Positions 43,905 to 55,434 are shown, numbered from the stretch's first letter. The stretch is 64,000 nt of DNA from Schistosoma haematobium (GCF_000699445.3 NC_067196.1:89692364-89756363); one strand, 5' to 3'. Program-made: numbers and translations. The notes: generated from the letters alone by a model not told the origin.

Positions 43905-44190
43905 AAGGGGGTTTTGTGGAGATTTTAGTAATTTTAATAGTTGAAGTTATGAGTCAATTGAGACTAGACCACCATGGAATACCTAGAAGCATTGGACGGT
44001 TTAATGGTTAAGCACTCGCGCGTGAGACTTATAGGTCCTGGGCTCGAGTCTCGCTACGGGGGGGGCAAGATCGTGGATGCGCACTGCTGAGGAGTCCCAC
44101 AATAGCACGAAACGGCTGTCCAGTGCTTGCAGGTTTTCCATGATGGTCTAGCTTCAATTGACTCGTGATTTCAACTATCGGAATAAATTT
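43905..44190 (+). repeat. Hammerhead SINE with inverted left arm
   Basis: The left arm is an inverted 3' end (GGGGGTTTTGTGGAGATTTT...CACCATGGAATACCTAGAAG). Then come the head GGTTAAGCACTCGCGCGTG with a box B variant GGGCTCGAGTCTC, the ribozyme, and a normal 3' end. The G-run (44059-44066) recalls the copy at 25.6 kb. Confidence 0.75.
44081..44126 (+). ncRNA. Hammerhead ribozyme candidate, identical to 43.5 kb copy
   Basis: Same sequence as 43483-43528, including the helix II C-C mismatch. Core boxes, GTC and six-pair helix I are intact. The identity extends over about 110 bp of flank. Confidence 0.7.
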
Positions 44191-44261
44191 TCAATTTGTA
44201 GGTATTATTATTATTATCATTGTTTTGAGATGGTAGAGGGGATTTGTAGCTCAATTGGATG

Positions 44262-44541
44262 ATTTTAGTGGAGTTTTGTTTTCGGAGCTGGATGGTTTAG
44301 TCGTGAAGTTATCATCTTTCTTCTAAGAGATATCGTCAGTACAAACTTCAGGTAGAAGTGAAGTGTTCAAATTTCTCCACATATGGTTCACAATTTGTCC
44401 TTTAGACCTTTAAAACATATGTGAAGAAATTCGAACACTTCACTTCTACCTAAAGTTTGTACTGATGATGTCGTTCAGAAGAATGATAAAAGCTCCACGA
44501 CCAAACAATCCAGCTCAGAGAACAAAACTCCGTCAAAATAA
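44262..44541. repeat. 280-bp palindrome, complete family E foldback element
   Basis: Arms of roughly 120 bp (44262-44380 and 44415-44541) are imperfect reverse complements: GGAGTTTTGTTTTCGGAGC against GCTCAGAGAACAAAACTCC, and ACTTCAGGTAGAAGTGAAGT against ACTTCACTTCTACC. The AT-rich loop is about 40 bp. No target duplication was identified and no protein is encoded. It resembles a MITE or foldback element. Confidence 0.8.
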
Positions 44542-44567
44542 GTGAGACTCTAATTTAAGACTATAAA

Positions 44568-44961
44568 TAAGGACTTGATACTCATGACATTGATCACCAC
44601 CCAGTGATCAATCAATTGTGATTACATCTCAGTCCTACAGGAGATCAGTCGCGGCCCGGATAGCTCAGTGGTAACATCTCTGACTGTAAAGCTGGGTGAC
44701 ACGGGGTCGGATCCGCCAGGGAGCACCAGTTCCCTCAAGACTACAGGCACACCTTGCTGACGAGTGCCAAGTAGCACGAAACCCGGATCTAGGGTTTCCT
44801 GTCGACTACCTCCAACCACTAATCTCAATTTATAGTGCACGCAGTGTCTAGTCACCTAGAGTGGTGATTTACATTGCAACATGGTCGATAGAATTCGATC
44901 TGCACTAAATATGGACTTGACATGCATGACATTGGTCACCACCCAGTGATCAATCAATTGT
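44568..44961 (+). repeat. Hammerhead SINE/satellite unit, GTGCC subfamily, bounded by direct repeats
   Basis: A ~50-bp segment (GGACTTGA...CATGACATTG...CACCACCCAGTGATCAATC) occurs at both ends about 340 bp apart, as in a satellite cut one unit plus a bit. Between them: A-box GGATAGCTCAGTGGTAAC, box-B-like GGGTCGGATCC, ribozyme, then CCTGTCGACTACCTCCAACC. This matches a monomer-plus fragment of a tandem repeat. Confidence 0.78.
44749..44797 (+). ncRNA. Hammerhead ribozyme, GTGCC/AGCAC helix II subfamily
   Basis: CTGACGA core, helix II GTGC/GCAC around CAAGTA, GAAAC box, cleavage triplet ATC and helix I CACCTTG against TAGGGTT (mostly paired with G-U wobbles). Helix III is very short (CCCGG loop), as in Smalpha ribozymes. 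Confidence 0.75.
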
Positions 44962-45238
44962 GAGACTATAATTTATGGACGACCTTTGAGAGATGCTGAA
45001 GTGACCCTGAGGGTGAACACCTACTGATTATGACTAAATGAGGGTTATAAAGCAGTCAGAATTCCTATTTACAGTTGATGTTTAGGGTTAAGAATAAGAT
45101 TTAGGGTTTTCATCACGAACTAATATCAGCTATAATATCAAAACTCTATTTATCCAAATAAATGAATGAATGTCGCGCCAAAATCCGAGATCAGTTATCT
45201 TATACCTGATTGGCTCATCCATAAATTATAGTCTCGCC
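44962..45238. mobile_element. Merlin-type MITE
   Basis: Terminal inverted repeats GAGACTATAATTTATGGA (left, from 44963) and its reverse complement near 45218-45235. The same TIR borders the Merlin transposase relic at 25.37 kb. The interior next to the left TIR (GACCTTTGAGAGATGCTGAA) matches the right interior of the MITE at 46.25 kb in reverse. It has no coding capacity. Confidence 0.75.
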
Positions 45239-46253
45239 TCACATTATTATTATTACCATTAGCTTTATACAATATAGAATCCTCAACACAAAGTATTTGA
45301 ACAAGTTTCCTTTACTTATTTCTTGATCGATACTAACAATAAACATTGAGTGATTGCGAATTAGATGTCAGAAGTTCAGGAATCAACATATGATTAATGT
45401 ACAATCTTTTCGCTGCATATCACCAGCAACCACAATATCACTGATTAGGCTCTTTTGTAACTTGTACAACGAAATGTTATACACTTTTCATAAACGCACC
45501 TGAATAACTTGTGCAATTAATTTACATAATGATCTGTTAAAACAAACAAGAAAACAAATAACTTGTTGAAATATCTAGATGGTAAGAACAGTTAACCCAG
45601 ATATTCAAACAGACTAATCCCATATAAGATAACATTGAGATCCAGAACGTACTGGTTAGCTTTTTCATCCAACTATAGGATTCCATAGAACTATACATTC
45701 AACATCTGATATGGGGTCGAATTCTAAACTTTCAGATCTTCGAGTGAATACTAAATTATTCAAAACAATGATTCGCCTCCTAATAGTAAAAGTTCAGCTC
45801 CAATCAATTTACAATTTCTTAGTTAATCCATAGTAAGATGATTTAGAAATACACATACAATTATATAGATTTGGAAATATTTTAAAAGCAAAGTATACCA
45901 TATATCTATACTATATGCCAACATCTCATTAAGAAGCATTTTAACATCATCAGCCTTATGTAGTATTTTGTATTTAAATGCTCAACTTATTAAATAGCTA
46001 TTTCCCTCTGTCTAATCTAAAGAATAGACAAGAAATTATAAAATACAAACTATCATGTATTCTATGAATTATACAACACAATACAGCTCTACCACATAGA
46101 AACACTGACAATTAACGAATATAAGTTAGAAACAAATTGTCTCGTTTAATAGATTCATAGTGTATAATGAAAAAGGTCATGTTTATCCAGAAAACTGAAA
46201 TATCGTTTAAGATATGTAAAACCTCAAAATGTTCTAAATACAGCGGAGCTGAA
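45239..46253. other. Unassigned AT-rich spacer between two MITEs
   Basis: No open frame of note and no repeat family recognised. Similar empty spacers above 300 bp are 46510-46740, 47010-47330, 47640-48220 and 48770-49040. Confidence 0.35.
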
Positions 46254-46449
46254 GGCGAGACTATAATTTATGGACGAATCAATCAGATTTAGAATAACAG
46301 GTCATGGATTTTGGTACGAAATTCACTCACCCATTTGTCCAAATAACTTCTTGGCACTTAGGCTGATGTCAGTTCATGATGAATTAGGTAGACACTCTCA
46401 AGGTCACTTTGGCATCGCTCAAAGGTCGTCCGTAAATTATGGTCTCATC
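46254..46449. mobile_element. Merlin-type MITE, 196 bp
   Basis: Ends GGCGAGACTATAATTTATGG and (right, reverse) GATGAGACCATAATTTACGG form TIRs with a few mismatches. The interior is shared with the 44.96 kb MITE in opposite orientation. The plus-strand open frame that runs through it is incidental. Confidence 0.75.
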
Positions 46450-46749
46450 TTACAAGTTACTAAAAATGATTGGTTACCGCATGAGCTACTTATCAATAAT
46501 AAGTAGTAAGATAATTTATACAAAAAGTTGAGTTGTTGTTTATGAATTACCAGAATCAGGTTACTTATTATCTGATTCGGTTACACAAGTTTTTTATCGT
46601 TTGGTTTCCATCTGAATAATTTGACAATAATATCCCTTAGAATAAAACTTCAATTTTCCATTGAAACTTTGCTGAAACTCTTAATCGACGGTTTTTTACA
46701 GTTGAAAAAAAGTTTCCTTTCATTTTTTGTTGTTCTTTATCTATGGAGC

Positions 46750-47030
46750 TCAGAGAGTTCTAATAGGAAGTGCTGAATTGTATTTCTCAATTTTGTCGAG
46801 AGATATGAAGCAGGTACCATTACTGGTCTTAAGTGATTGTAGCGAGGCCAGCAATGTGAACCGTTTAATTTTTAAAATTAGTAGTCTATGCGGTAAGGCG
46901 CTTTTACAATTCACGAACTCCGATTCAGGTACACTACCATCCTGACTACCTAAAAACAGTGCATAATGTACATCACACTCTATTTCAGGAAATAACCGCA
47001 AACCTTCTGTCTTATTATTCTATATCAATA
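46750..47030 (-). CDS. Unidentified open segment, possible exon or relic
   Basis: The minus strand reads NKTEGLRLFPEIECDVHYAL, FLGSQDGSVPESEFVNCKSA, LPHRLLILKIKRFTLLASLQ and SLKTSNGTCFISLDKIEKYN without stops, preceded by an acceptor-like TTTATTGATATAG. The composition is less AT-biased than its flanks. No family recognised; no clear donor follows before the stop. It could be a terminal exon, a retroelement scrap or chance. Confidence 0.3.
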
Positions 47031-47338
47031 AACACATTAGAAGTCATTGTTACGTGCTGAAAAATATTCACTATGATTTCTTATGAAACTCATTCAGTCA
47101 CACTTGGTCTCCTGAAAGAGAAAAAAGCTATTTGATTCAGTGATTATACAACGATCATGAATTCAATTTCAAAACTGAATAATTTCCAAGAAAACCCTAA
47201 ATTGTTCAACCACAACCATGTTATGTAATCAACGTTAAATATTTGTAAATATATGCGATTCAAATATGAGACATATTAATTCCCAGTAGTGTTGGTATTT
47301 TTTCTAAAAATTAATTTATAATGATTAGAATAACACTT

Positions 47339-47453
47339 TGCCAAAGGAGAAGAGGAAGACCAAAGAACACATTACGCCGAGAAATGAAGATAGACATGAG
47401 AAGAATGAACAACAATTAATCGGTGGCCTATGCTTCATAAGGAGTAACAGGCG
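47339..47453 (+). mobile_element. Very short SR2-like RTE 3' end
   Basis: Only about 115 bp of the C-terminal coding and 3' region remain (AGGAGAAGAGGAAGACCAAAG, ATAAGGAGTAACAGGCGTAA), directly followed by the expanded tail. Confidence 0.75.
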
Positions 47454-47457
47454 TAAA

Positions 47458-47521
<64 letters not shown>

Positions 47522-47586
47522 AAAGTAAGTAAGTAAGTAAGAAAGTAAGTAAGTAAATAAGTAAGCAAGTAAGTAAGTAAGTAAGC

Positions 47587-47618
<32 letters not shown>
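47454..47618 (+). repeat. Expanded (GTAA)n tail, about 165 bp
   Basis: About 41 GTAA units with a few GAAA, ATAA and GCAA variants. The same tetranucleotide ends all SR2-like copies here with only 2-6 units, so this is an expansion of the retrotransposon's own 3' tail. It produces spurious long LTYL-repeat frames on the minus strand. Confidence 0.9.
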
Positions 47619-47619
<1 letters not shown>

Positions 47620-48225
47620 TTTTTACCTTCAACTTATATTCGAGTTACTTTGTATTAAAAGAAAAACAAAACAAAAAAATTACTAAATTTTTTCATCATC
47701 TAATATGTTCAATGATATAAGTTATAATATGCAAATTAAACTAGTTCGTCCCTTTCTTTCCCCCCCCCCGCTCACCCAAATAAAAATCGATTCGAATTCA
47801 TGTAACAATCATAGAAACTTGGATATATATACCTGTTTCAATAAATAAATAAATAGACTTCTCTCCTCTCATTCGAGTAAATTACACAAGAATATAAATG
47901 TCATGACAACAAGAACAACAACAACAACAACGACAATAACGGCGAAAACAAAAAGTAACGTTACATGTTCAATTCATATTATTATTATCATTATTATTAT
48001 TATGGAGAAAGTTTAGTTTCAGTTTTAGTTTTTTCCCTATTTCCTCGGAGAGATTTGAGAATTAATTGAATTGAATAAAGTCAGTCAATAATAAATAGAA
48101 AATAGACAGAATAACAGACAAAATATCTAAATATGAATAAGGATAAAATGTATATTGAATATCAGTTCATTATTGTATAATTTTTATCATCTACAAAAGA
48201 ATATAAGTTTGTTGAATTAGGGAAG

Positions 48226-48755
48226 TGTTATATCCTAGTGAAGATTAAGTGACGAGTAACTTCTGCTGAGACCTATTAATGGACTAATATTATCTATATA
48301 TTCTTATGGTATAGCTATTCAATAATTAGATTATGTATATTTATATTCCCCTTATTATAAGCTTCATTTTGACCTATAATTTATTATTGTACGATTTACT
48401 GTTCTTAAGTTATGTTCAGTTTATTAACTACTGCCTCCCACGTTCACAGTCACTTTTTGGTTTTATTGTGTACAAATGTTGTTTTCTATTTTATGGTGCG
48501 TTGCGGTCTGTTTGATTGATATATAAACCCCAGTATGTGTGAAATGAACGATTCGATTCGATTCGCATAGTGGAAGCTGGTATTGGTGTTCTGGACTCAA
48601 GTGGACGAGCTAAGCGGACATAGGACCAATAAGGACGCTAGGTTGCCCATACCGGTCGAACGTCATTGGTTTGGCACAGTTGCGAAGATTGTGTAGGTCA
48701 TATTTTGATTAGTAGATAAATCACGTGATAAAAAGCCGGACATAAAGTCATAACA
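48226..48755 (+). mobile_element. Solo LTR, 530 bp, with 5-bp target duplication
   Basis: TGTTAT...ATAACA ends and GGAAG on both sides (48221-48225 and 48756-48760). Same length as, and over 90 percent similar by eye to, the copy at 17953-18482. Shared landmarks: ACTGCCTCCCACGTTCACAG, ATTTTATGGTGCGTTGCGG and CCATACCGGTCGAACGTC. Internal genes are absent, as expected after LTR-LTR recombination. Confidence 0.88.
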
Positions 48756-49041
48756 GGAAGAGATCTTATATTTGAATTATTTACTATAGAGATAACACCA
48801 TTTTCAATGGAATGATTTGTATAGAACTATAGTTAACTAAAGCTTTGAGCAGAAAAATGTATTCTTATGACTTCTTTAGTTCGTGTTAAGGGACTGAATG
48901 ATGAGGTCCTCATGGTTTGTTTCATCGAGAATTTCAAATGTTTCAGCGTTTCACATACGATACATCATATATCAACTAGGTTCAATCAAATTTACTTATA
49001 ATATCTACAAACTATTGTATATGATTTAAAAGATATAATTT

Positions 49042-49440
49042 GCCCCCAAATGCCCTGGTATGGCCGAGAGCGGGGTGGGATCGCCCTCCCTCTCGAAATA
49101 CTCTCACACGGCCACGCGTATACAGCCTCTGCCAGGGAAGTCCTACTCACTGTCTTCTCGTGGCGAGGGTTTGTTTACGAAATCGAGAGGACGAAAAGCA
49201 AATGTCCGGCGCTTTAACCGGACCCCAAACCAATGGTGCACATGGGCACCAGTATCCTGCGGGAACAAATGGAGTACGGACCAATTTTTGGTCACCGGCT
49301 ACCATGGGACTGCATCTCCTTACGATGCTCCACTGCCTTGTGGGTTAGACCCTTAGGTCAAAGGCCCGGGGTCTGGCCCCCTAAGATAACCACCTGCTTC
49401 GGTCTGGGCACCTGGGCAGTATCGCAGCCCACACGCAATT
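49042..49440 (+). repeat. 5' region of the RTE element, shared with family B
   Basis: Homologous to the 5' ~430 bp of the non-autonomous copies at 8.3, 18.9 and 37.9 kb, but lacks the ~55-bp block after GGCGCTTTAACCGG. It probably holds the internal promoter of the element; no promoter motif could be fixed. Confidence 0.75.
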
Positions 49441-49677
49441 AATGAACTGAACTGTCTATGATCATGGAAACTAATTCTCTTGCTTCGACGAACATTCAAA
49501 TGATTCAATTATCATTATTGCTATTATTATCATTATTATTATTTACTACGTCATTTATTCACCCTCTTTTATTCCCACTCTGTGTATACTTATTTTTCGA
49601 CTTATACAGCAGCTCGTCTGTGGTGTGAATCCGGCTCTATCTAAACGTTATCGAGTCACTGCCTGGTTGAAAATTGT

Positions 49678-50842
49678 ATGCTACCACCGAATACGAGTAC
49701 TAAAGCAGTGTTTCTAAAACCACGTGCACCATTAAAACTGGCTGCCTTCAACGTTCGCACACTTATGCAGGTTGGACAACAGATAGGGCTGGCTATGTCT
49801 TTGGAAAGTCTTCATATCGATGTCTGCTGTCTATCCGAGACCCGTATTCAAGACTCTGGTGAAGTACTACAAATTCGCTCGCCATCTATCGCTTCGAAAA
49901 GCTTGTTTTACGTGCGCTTATCCGGGGACCCTGTGGCATCTTCGTCTGGTCTTGCTGGCGTTGGTGTCGCACTAAGCGCTAGAGCTGAGGCAGCACTAGT
50001 CGATTGGATCCCCATTAACAGTCGGTTATGTGCTGTTAGATTAGAAAGTTCCATCAAAGTGAGAAGAAATCGGCGTGAGAAACGATGTCTTTTCGTCATC
50101 TCCGCCTATGCCCCGACAGATTGCAGCCCGGATGCAATCAAGGATGAGTTTTACCACCAGTTATCTGTCCTTCTTCAGAAAGTGCGTTCGACAGATATTG
50201 TAGTACTAGCCGGAGACTTGAATGCTCAGGTCGGGCGTCTAGGCACAGAGGAGGGTCGTTTAGGTGGCCGATGGGGACTTGTTAGTCGCAAGACAGATGA
50301 CGGGGACCGTCTACTGCAACTGTGCACAGACCACAACATATTTCTGGCTAGCACTAACTTTCGGCACAGTCATCGCCGATGGGCCACCTGGCGCCCTCCC
50401 TCTGCATCTCAAGCCTGGACTCAGATTGATCACATCGCGATCAGCTACCGCTGGCGTGGTTGTGTACAAGACTGCCGCTCCTTTTGGAGTACCTATCTGG
50501 ACTCTGACCATGCCTTGGTCTGCGCCAATCTCACCATACTTTTCAGTGGACAACGAAGTGATCGCCATCAAAGGATTGATGTCAGCAAGTTGATTGCAAC
50601 TCCTGTTGCAAGTAAGTATCGAATCCAGCTAGCTTCTAGGCTAGCTACCATACCACCGAAAAGTATAGATGAGCATTGGTTGCAATTGCATGACGCCATG
50701 AAAATGGCGGGTACAGTCAGTTGTGGGTTCGCAAAACGTCCCGCTTATAAGCACTGGGTTTCTACAGGTTCCCTACAACTCATTGAAACCCGTCGGTCTA
50801 CTCCGGGTGACCGTGAGTTTGACCATAAACGAAAGATGTTAC
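49678..50842 (+). CDS. RTE ORF, apurinic-type endonuclease domain
   Basis: Starts ATG at 49678 and stays open to the nested insertion. Endonuclease motifs are all present: LAAFNVRTL, DVCCLSETRIQDSGE (catalytic Glu), SAYAPTDCSPDAIKDEFYHQ, VVLAGDLNAQVGRLG (Asp and Asn), RRWATWRPPSASQAWTQIDH and SDHALVCANL (Asp-His). About 385 residues are read here, including the linker toward RT (KHWVSTGSLQLIETRR). The domain nicks target DNA to prime reverse transcription. It looks intact in itself; the reading frame then runs into the antisense RTE copy and stops. Confidence 0.9.
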
Positions 50843-51619
<777 letters not shown>

Positions 51620-53510
51620 TGTTACGTAAGGAAATTAGGCAAAGCTTGCGTAAGGACCGAGAAGCCTGGTGGTCGGAGCGTGCTAATGAGTTAGAAGCAG
51701 CAGCTGCATCTGGTAACTACCGGAAGCTCTTCCAGCTCATCCGAGACACTGGTAGCAAGAAGTCTGGTGTGAGCGAAACAATCTGTGAGGACGACGGGAT
51801 GCCAATCACTAACATCCATCGACGTCTTGGACGATGGGCAGAATCTTTCGAAGGGCAGTTCAACTGGCCTGCTGCTCCGGCAGCATCGGTCAGACTGTCC
51901 TACCCTCCATGGCCGGTGACGACTGATCCACCAAATGAGGCAGAAATCCGCAAGGAACTCCAACTCTTGAAACGCTACAAATCACCTGGCCCAGATGACT
52001 TACCTCCGACTCTTTTTAAAGATGGTGGTGACTTTTTGACTAAGGAATTGACGACGTTGTTTACAAAGGTTTGGGAACTAGAGAGTGTACCAACGTCATG
52101 GAATGAGTCGATAGTTGTCCCTATCTTTAAAAAGGGTTCACGTCGTTCCTGTAACAACTATCGGGGGATAAGTCTACTTCCGATTGCGTCCAAGCTATTG
52201 GCTTCCGTCATACTTCGTAGGTTGTTCAAAACCCGAGAAAGATTGACTCGCGAGGAGCAGGCTGGGTTTCGTTCTGGTCGAGGATCTATTGATCATATAT
52301 TCACCCTCCGCCAAATGTTAAAACACCGCCATACTTTTCAAAGGCCAACAATCGTAGTGTTTCTTGACATCAGGGCTGCCTTTGATTCGTTGGACAGGAC
52401 TGTTCTCTGGAATTGTCTATTGAAGAAGGATGTGCCTGAGAAGTTTATTAACATCCTAAAAGCCTATATACAAACACCTCAGGCAGAGTGGGAGCATACA
52501 ACCACCTCTCTCGATTATTCCACTCGAACAGTGGGGTTAGACAGGGTTGCCCAATCTCACCATTCCTCTTCAACTTTGCCATCGACGACATTCTGGAAAC
52601 AGCTCTGATGAATTTAAGTAATGGCGGTGTGGATCTGTTGCCTGGAGAAAGACTTCTCGACCTTGAGTATGCGGACGATATTGTCTTACTGCGCGATAAC
52701 GCCCAAGCCATGCAATCCACACTTAATTAGTTGGCAATCAGTGTCCGTAGGTATGGTATGTGCTTTGCACCTTTGAAGTGCAAAGTACTTCCACAAGACT
52801 GGCAGGATTCCAATCCTGTACTCACCCTGGATGGTGGGCAGATAGAAGTAGTCGAGAGGTTCGTGTATCTAGGTAGCTGCATAAGTGCTGGTGGGGGTGT
52901 GAGTGATGAGATCAATGCACGTATAGTGAAAGCCAGAGCGGCTTATGCCAATCTGGGCCATTTTTGGCGCCTTCGTCATGTTAGTCTGGCTATAAAAGGT
53001 CGGATCTACAACGCGTCGGTGAGAGCAGTCTTGCTCTATGCTTGTGTAACCTGGTCTCTCCGAGTTGAGGACGTTAGACGACTCTCTGTGTTCGATCACC
53101 GCTCTCTCTGAAGGATTGCTGACATCCAGTGGCAACACTATGTTGGTAATGCAGAGGTTCGGCATCGTGTGTTCGGGCACAGAGACGGTAATGCAATTGG
53201 TGTCACCATCTTGAAACACCGACTTCGGTGGTTTGGACATGTTCTCCGAATGTCGTCCCAGAGAATTCCACGTCGTGCATTATTTGCCGACTCTGGGACT
53301 GGTTGGAAGAAGCGGAGAGGTGGTCAGTGCATGACATGGCGTCGTGGCATGAAAGAAAGCTGTAAAGTACTGGCTTCTGTTGGTCCTTCACGACTCCCTG
53401 TCTGGGGTCCGAGATATGGTGCTACACAGTGGCTAGAGACGTTATCGGATATGGCTCAGAATAGAAGCCAGTGGCGATCCTTCTGCAACCTTCTTTTACC
53501 TTCTTCATAA
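51620..53510 (+). pseudogene. RTE ORF continued: reverse transcriptase and C-terminal region
   Basis: Resumes RKEIRQSLRKDREAWWSERA, then YKSPGPDDLPPTLFK, WNESIVVPIFKKGSRRSCNN, YRGISLLPIASKLLASVILR, EQAGFRSGRGSIDHIFTLRQ and VVFLDIRAAFDSLDR (motif A). After a one-base shift near 52480 it reads GVRQGCPISPFLFNFAIDDI (motif B) and LLDLEYADDIVLL (catalytic YADD). Stops interrupt at about 52728 and 53109 (an Arg-to-stop CGA/TGA-type change is likely for the second). The end has RLRWFGHVLRM, GWKKRRGGQCMTW and QWLETLSDMAQNRSQW. Confidence 0.88.
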
Positions 53511-53764
53511 AACGTGGTTGTATCTTCCTTAACTGAAAGATTTCTTCTGATTGTAACCTTCTGTTCCATCATTATTACTATTATTATTACTACACTACCT
53601 TACACCAATCTCTTCGTTATTGTCTTTTTTTATATCTTTTTTTTACGTTCCCCACTTTTTTCTTTTTCTCCTTAAATTCGCATTGTTTTTTGTGGCGCAT
53701 ATATATTTGGCGCACTCCTGTACCAATATATATGTGTTCAAATAAATAAATAAATAAATATGAC

Positions 53765-53995
53765 TTGTATCAGAAGGGGATTTTATGAACATGATAGTAA
53801 TTTTAATATCAGTTTAGAGGTTGTGGAGATTGTCAAGTTTTTGATTGAAATCATCAGTCAATTGGAACTAGATCACTATGGAAAACCTGGAAGTCCCAAA
53901 CTAGGACGAAACGGCCGTTCAGTGCTTCCAGGTTTCCCATGGTGGTCTAGCTCCAATTTACTCATGATTTCAATCAAAAATTAATTTCAATAGTT
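53765..53995. repeat. Hammerhead foldback unit, truncated ribozyme
   Basis: Arms of about 56 bp (TTTTTGATTGAAATCATC...AACCTGGAAG and its inverse ending ATTTCAATCAAAAA) enclose only the ribozyme 3' half (ACTAGGACGAAACGGCC). The CTGANGA half is deleted. Same termini as the 32.6 kb unit. Confidence 0.75.
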
Positions 53996-54175
53996 GGAAT
54001 GATAAGTCAGTTAAAGCTAGATCACTACAGGAAACCTGGAAGCACTGGATGGCGGTTTCGTCATAGTATGTGACTTCTCAACAGTGCGCACCTACAATCC
54101 CACCTAGAGGGATTCGAACCCAGGACTAATTGCGTTGATATCTAATCCATGAAATTGAGCGATACATATAATTTG
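53996..54175 (-). repeat. Hammerhead SINE, minus strand, partial
   Basis: Inverted 3' end, ribozyme and box B (GGATTCGAACCCAGG) are present; the head is then deleted up to TTGCGTTGATATC. The core reads TTGAGAA, so it is inactive. Confidence 0.7.
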
Positions 54176-54714
54176 TGTTCACAATACTTAGCTACACATA
54201 AGTAGTATGAATGTGTTTTTTCTTATATAAAAAAGGGTCATGTATTTTACTGGCAATTGGCTAAAGTCATTAATTTCGTTTTACTACTTTCAATAATCAC
54301 GCAACGATAGTGATTGAAATAAGAGGGACACTATATAGAATGACAAAAAAATGATAAATGAATAATTAGAAAAAGAAAAATTCATGAACATGAATAGAAA
54401 TTTAAACATTCACCTAACAATTCAATCTTATTTCCTTTCAACTTGAAAACATTCAATGATCCTTTTTCCTCTCTTCTTCTTCTTCATCACCATTATCATC
54501 ATTATAGTAACAGTAATGGTAATGGTAATCATAATCATAATAATCAGTGTAAATGTTTATTAATAATAATGATAATTTGATTTAATGAGGAAAAAAAATG
54601 ATGAAAGAAATCATGCAATCTTTTCAATGATTACCTTCTTTAATAAACTTTTTATATAGAGAAATTGATTAAAGCCAGATTTAAGACATATCTGGTTCTA
54701 TTATCGCATATACA
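54176..54714. other. Unassigned AT-rich spacer
   Basis: (AAT)n/(TAATGG)n-like simple stretches at 54490-54560 and nothing recognised otherwise. Confidence 0.35.
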
Positions 54715-55434
54715 ATAAAAAATGCAGGAGTAGACGATCAGTGTACCAGCAACCTCAACAACAGTAGGTATCAACATATATAAAAGAGAAGAGTACGATT
54801 CTCCGACACGAAACAACATGCAACAATCCAATCACAGTGGACAGAGAGGCTTTAGAAGATGTAAAAACCTTCAAATATCTGGTCGGCATGATTGCTGAAC
54901 ACGGTGGATCTGATGCAGATGTGAAGGCGTGGATCAGTAAAGCAAGAACAGCATATCTACAATTGAAGAATATCTGCAACTCAAAATCACTGTCTGTAAG
55001 GCAACACCAAGGTCACAATTTTCAATACAAATATATAGACTGTTCTACTATATGGAACGGAAACTCGGACAACCACGAGAACTATCACCCAGAAGATACA
55101 AGTGTTTATCAACAACTGTCTACACAAACTACTTCAGATCCGTTGACCAGACACTATCAACAACAACCAACTGTGGGAGAGAACAAACCAGATACAAGCG
55201 GATGAAGAAATCAGGAAGAAATGCTGGAAGTGGATAGGACACAAATTAAAGAAAACACACAAGTGCATCATAAGTCTATCCCTCACTTGGAATCCTCATG
55301 GTCAAAGGAGGAGAAGTGGAAGACCAAAGAACACATTACACTGAGAAATGGAGAAGAACGTGAGAAGAATGTACAACAATTGGATAGAACTAGAAAGGAA
55401 GGAAGAGTGGGGTATAGTGGGTTGGAGAATGCTT
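54715..55434 (+). mobile_element. SR2-like RTE fragment, left arm of a 620-bp inverted duplicate
   Basis: The first ~100 bp (VAATSTTVGINIYKREE) differ from the partner at about one base in six, then 54813-55434 read as the exact reverse complement of 57135-57756. The match ends abruptly inside the C-terminal coding region; the usual 3' end and (GTAA)n tail are missing. The shared open frame MDREALEDVKTFKYLVGMIA... carries the same frameshifted KIFNTN-region (SIRQH/NHENYHPEDTS) as the partner. Confidence 0.9.

Noticed and set aside
47325..47632. Long LTYLLTYL-type open frames on the minus strand
   Set aside because: They are translations of the (GTAA)n microsatellite, not a protein.
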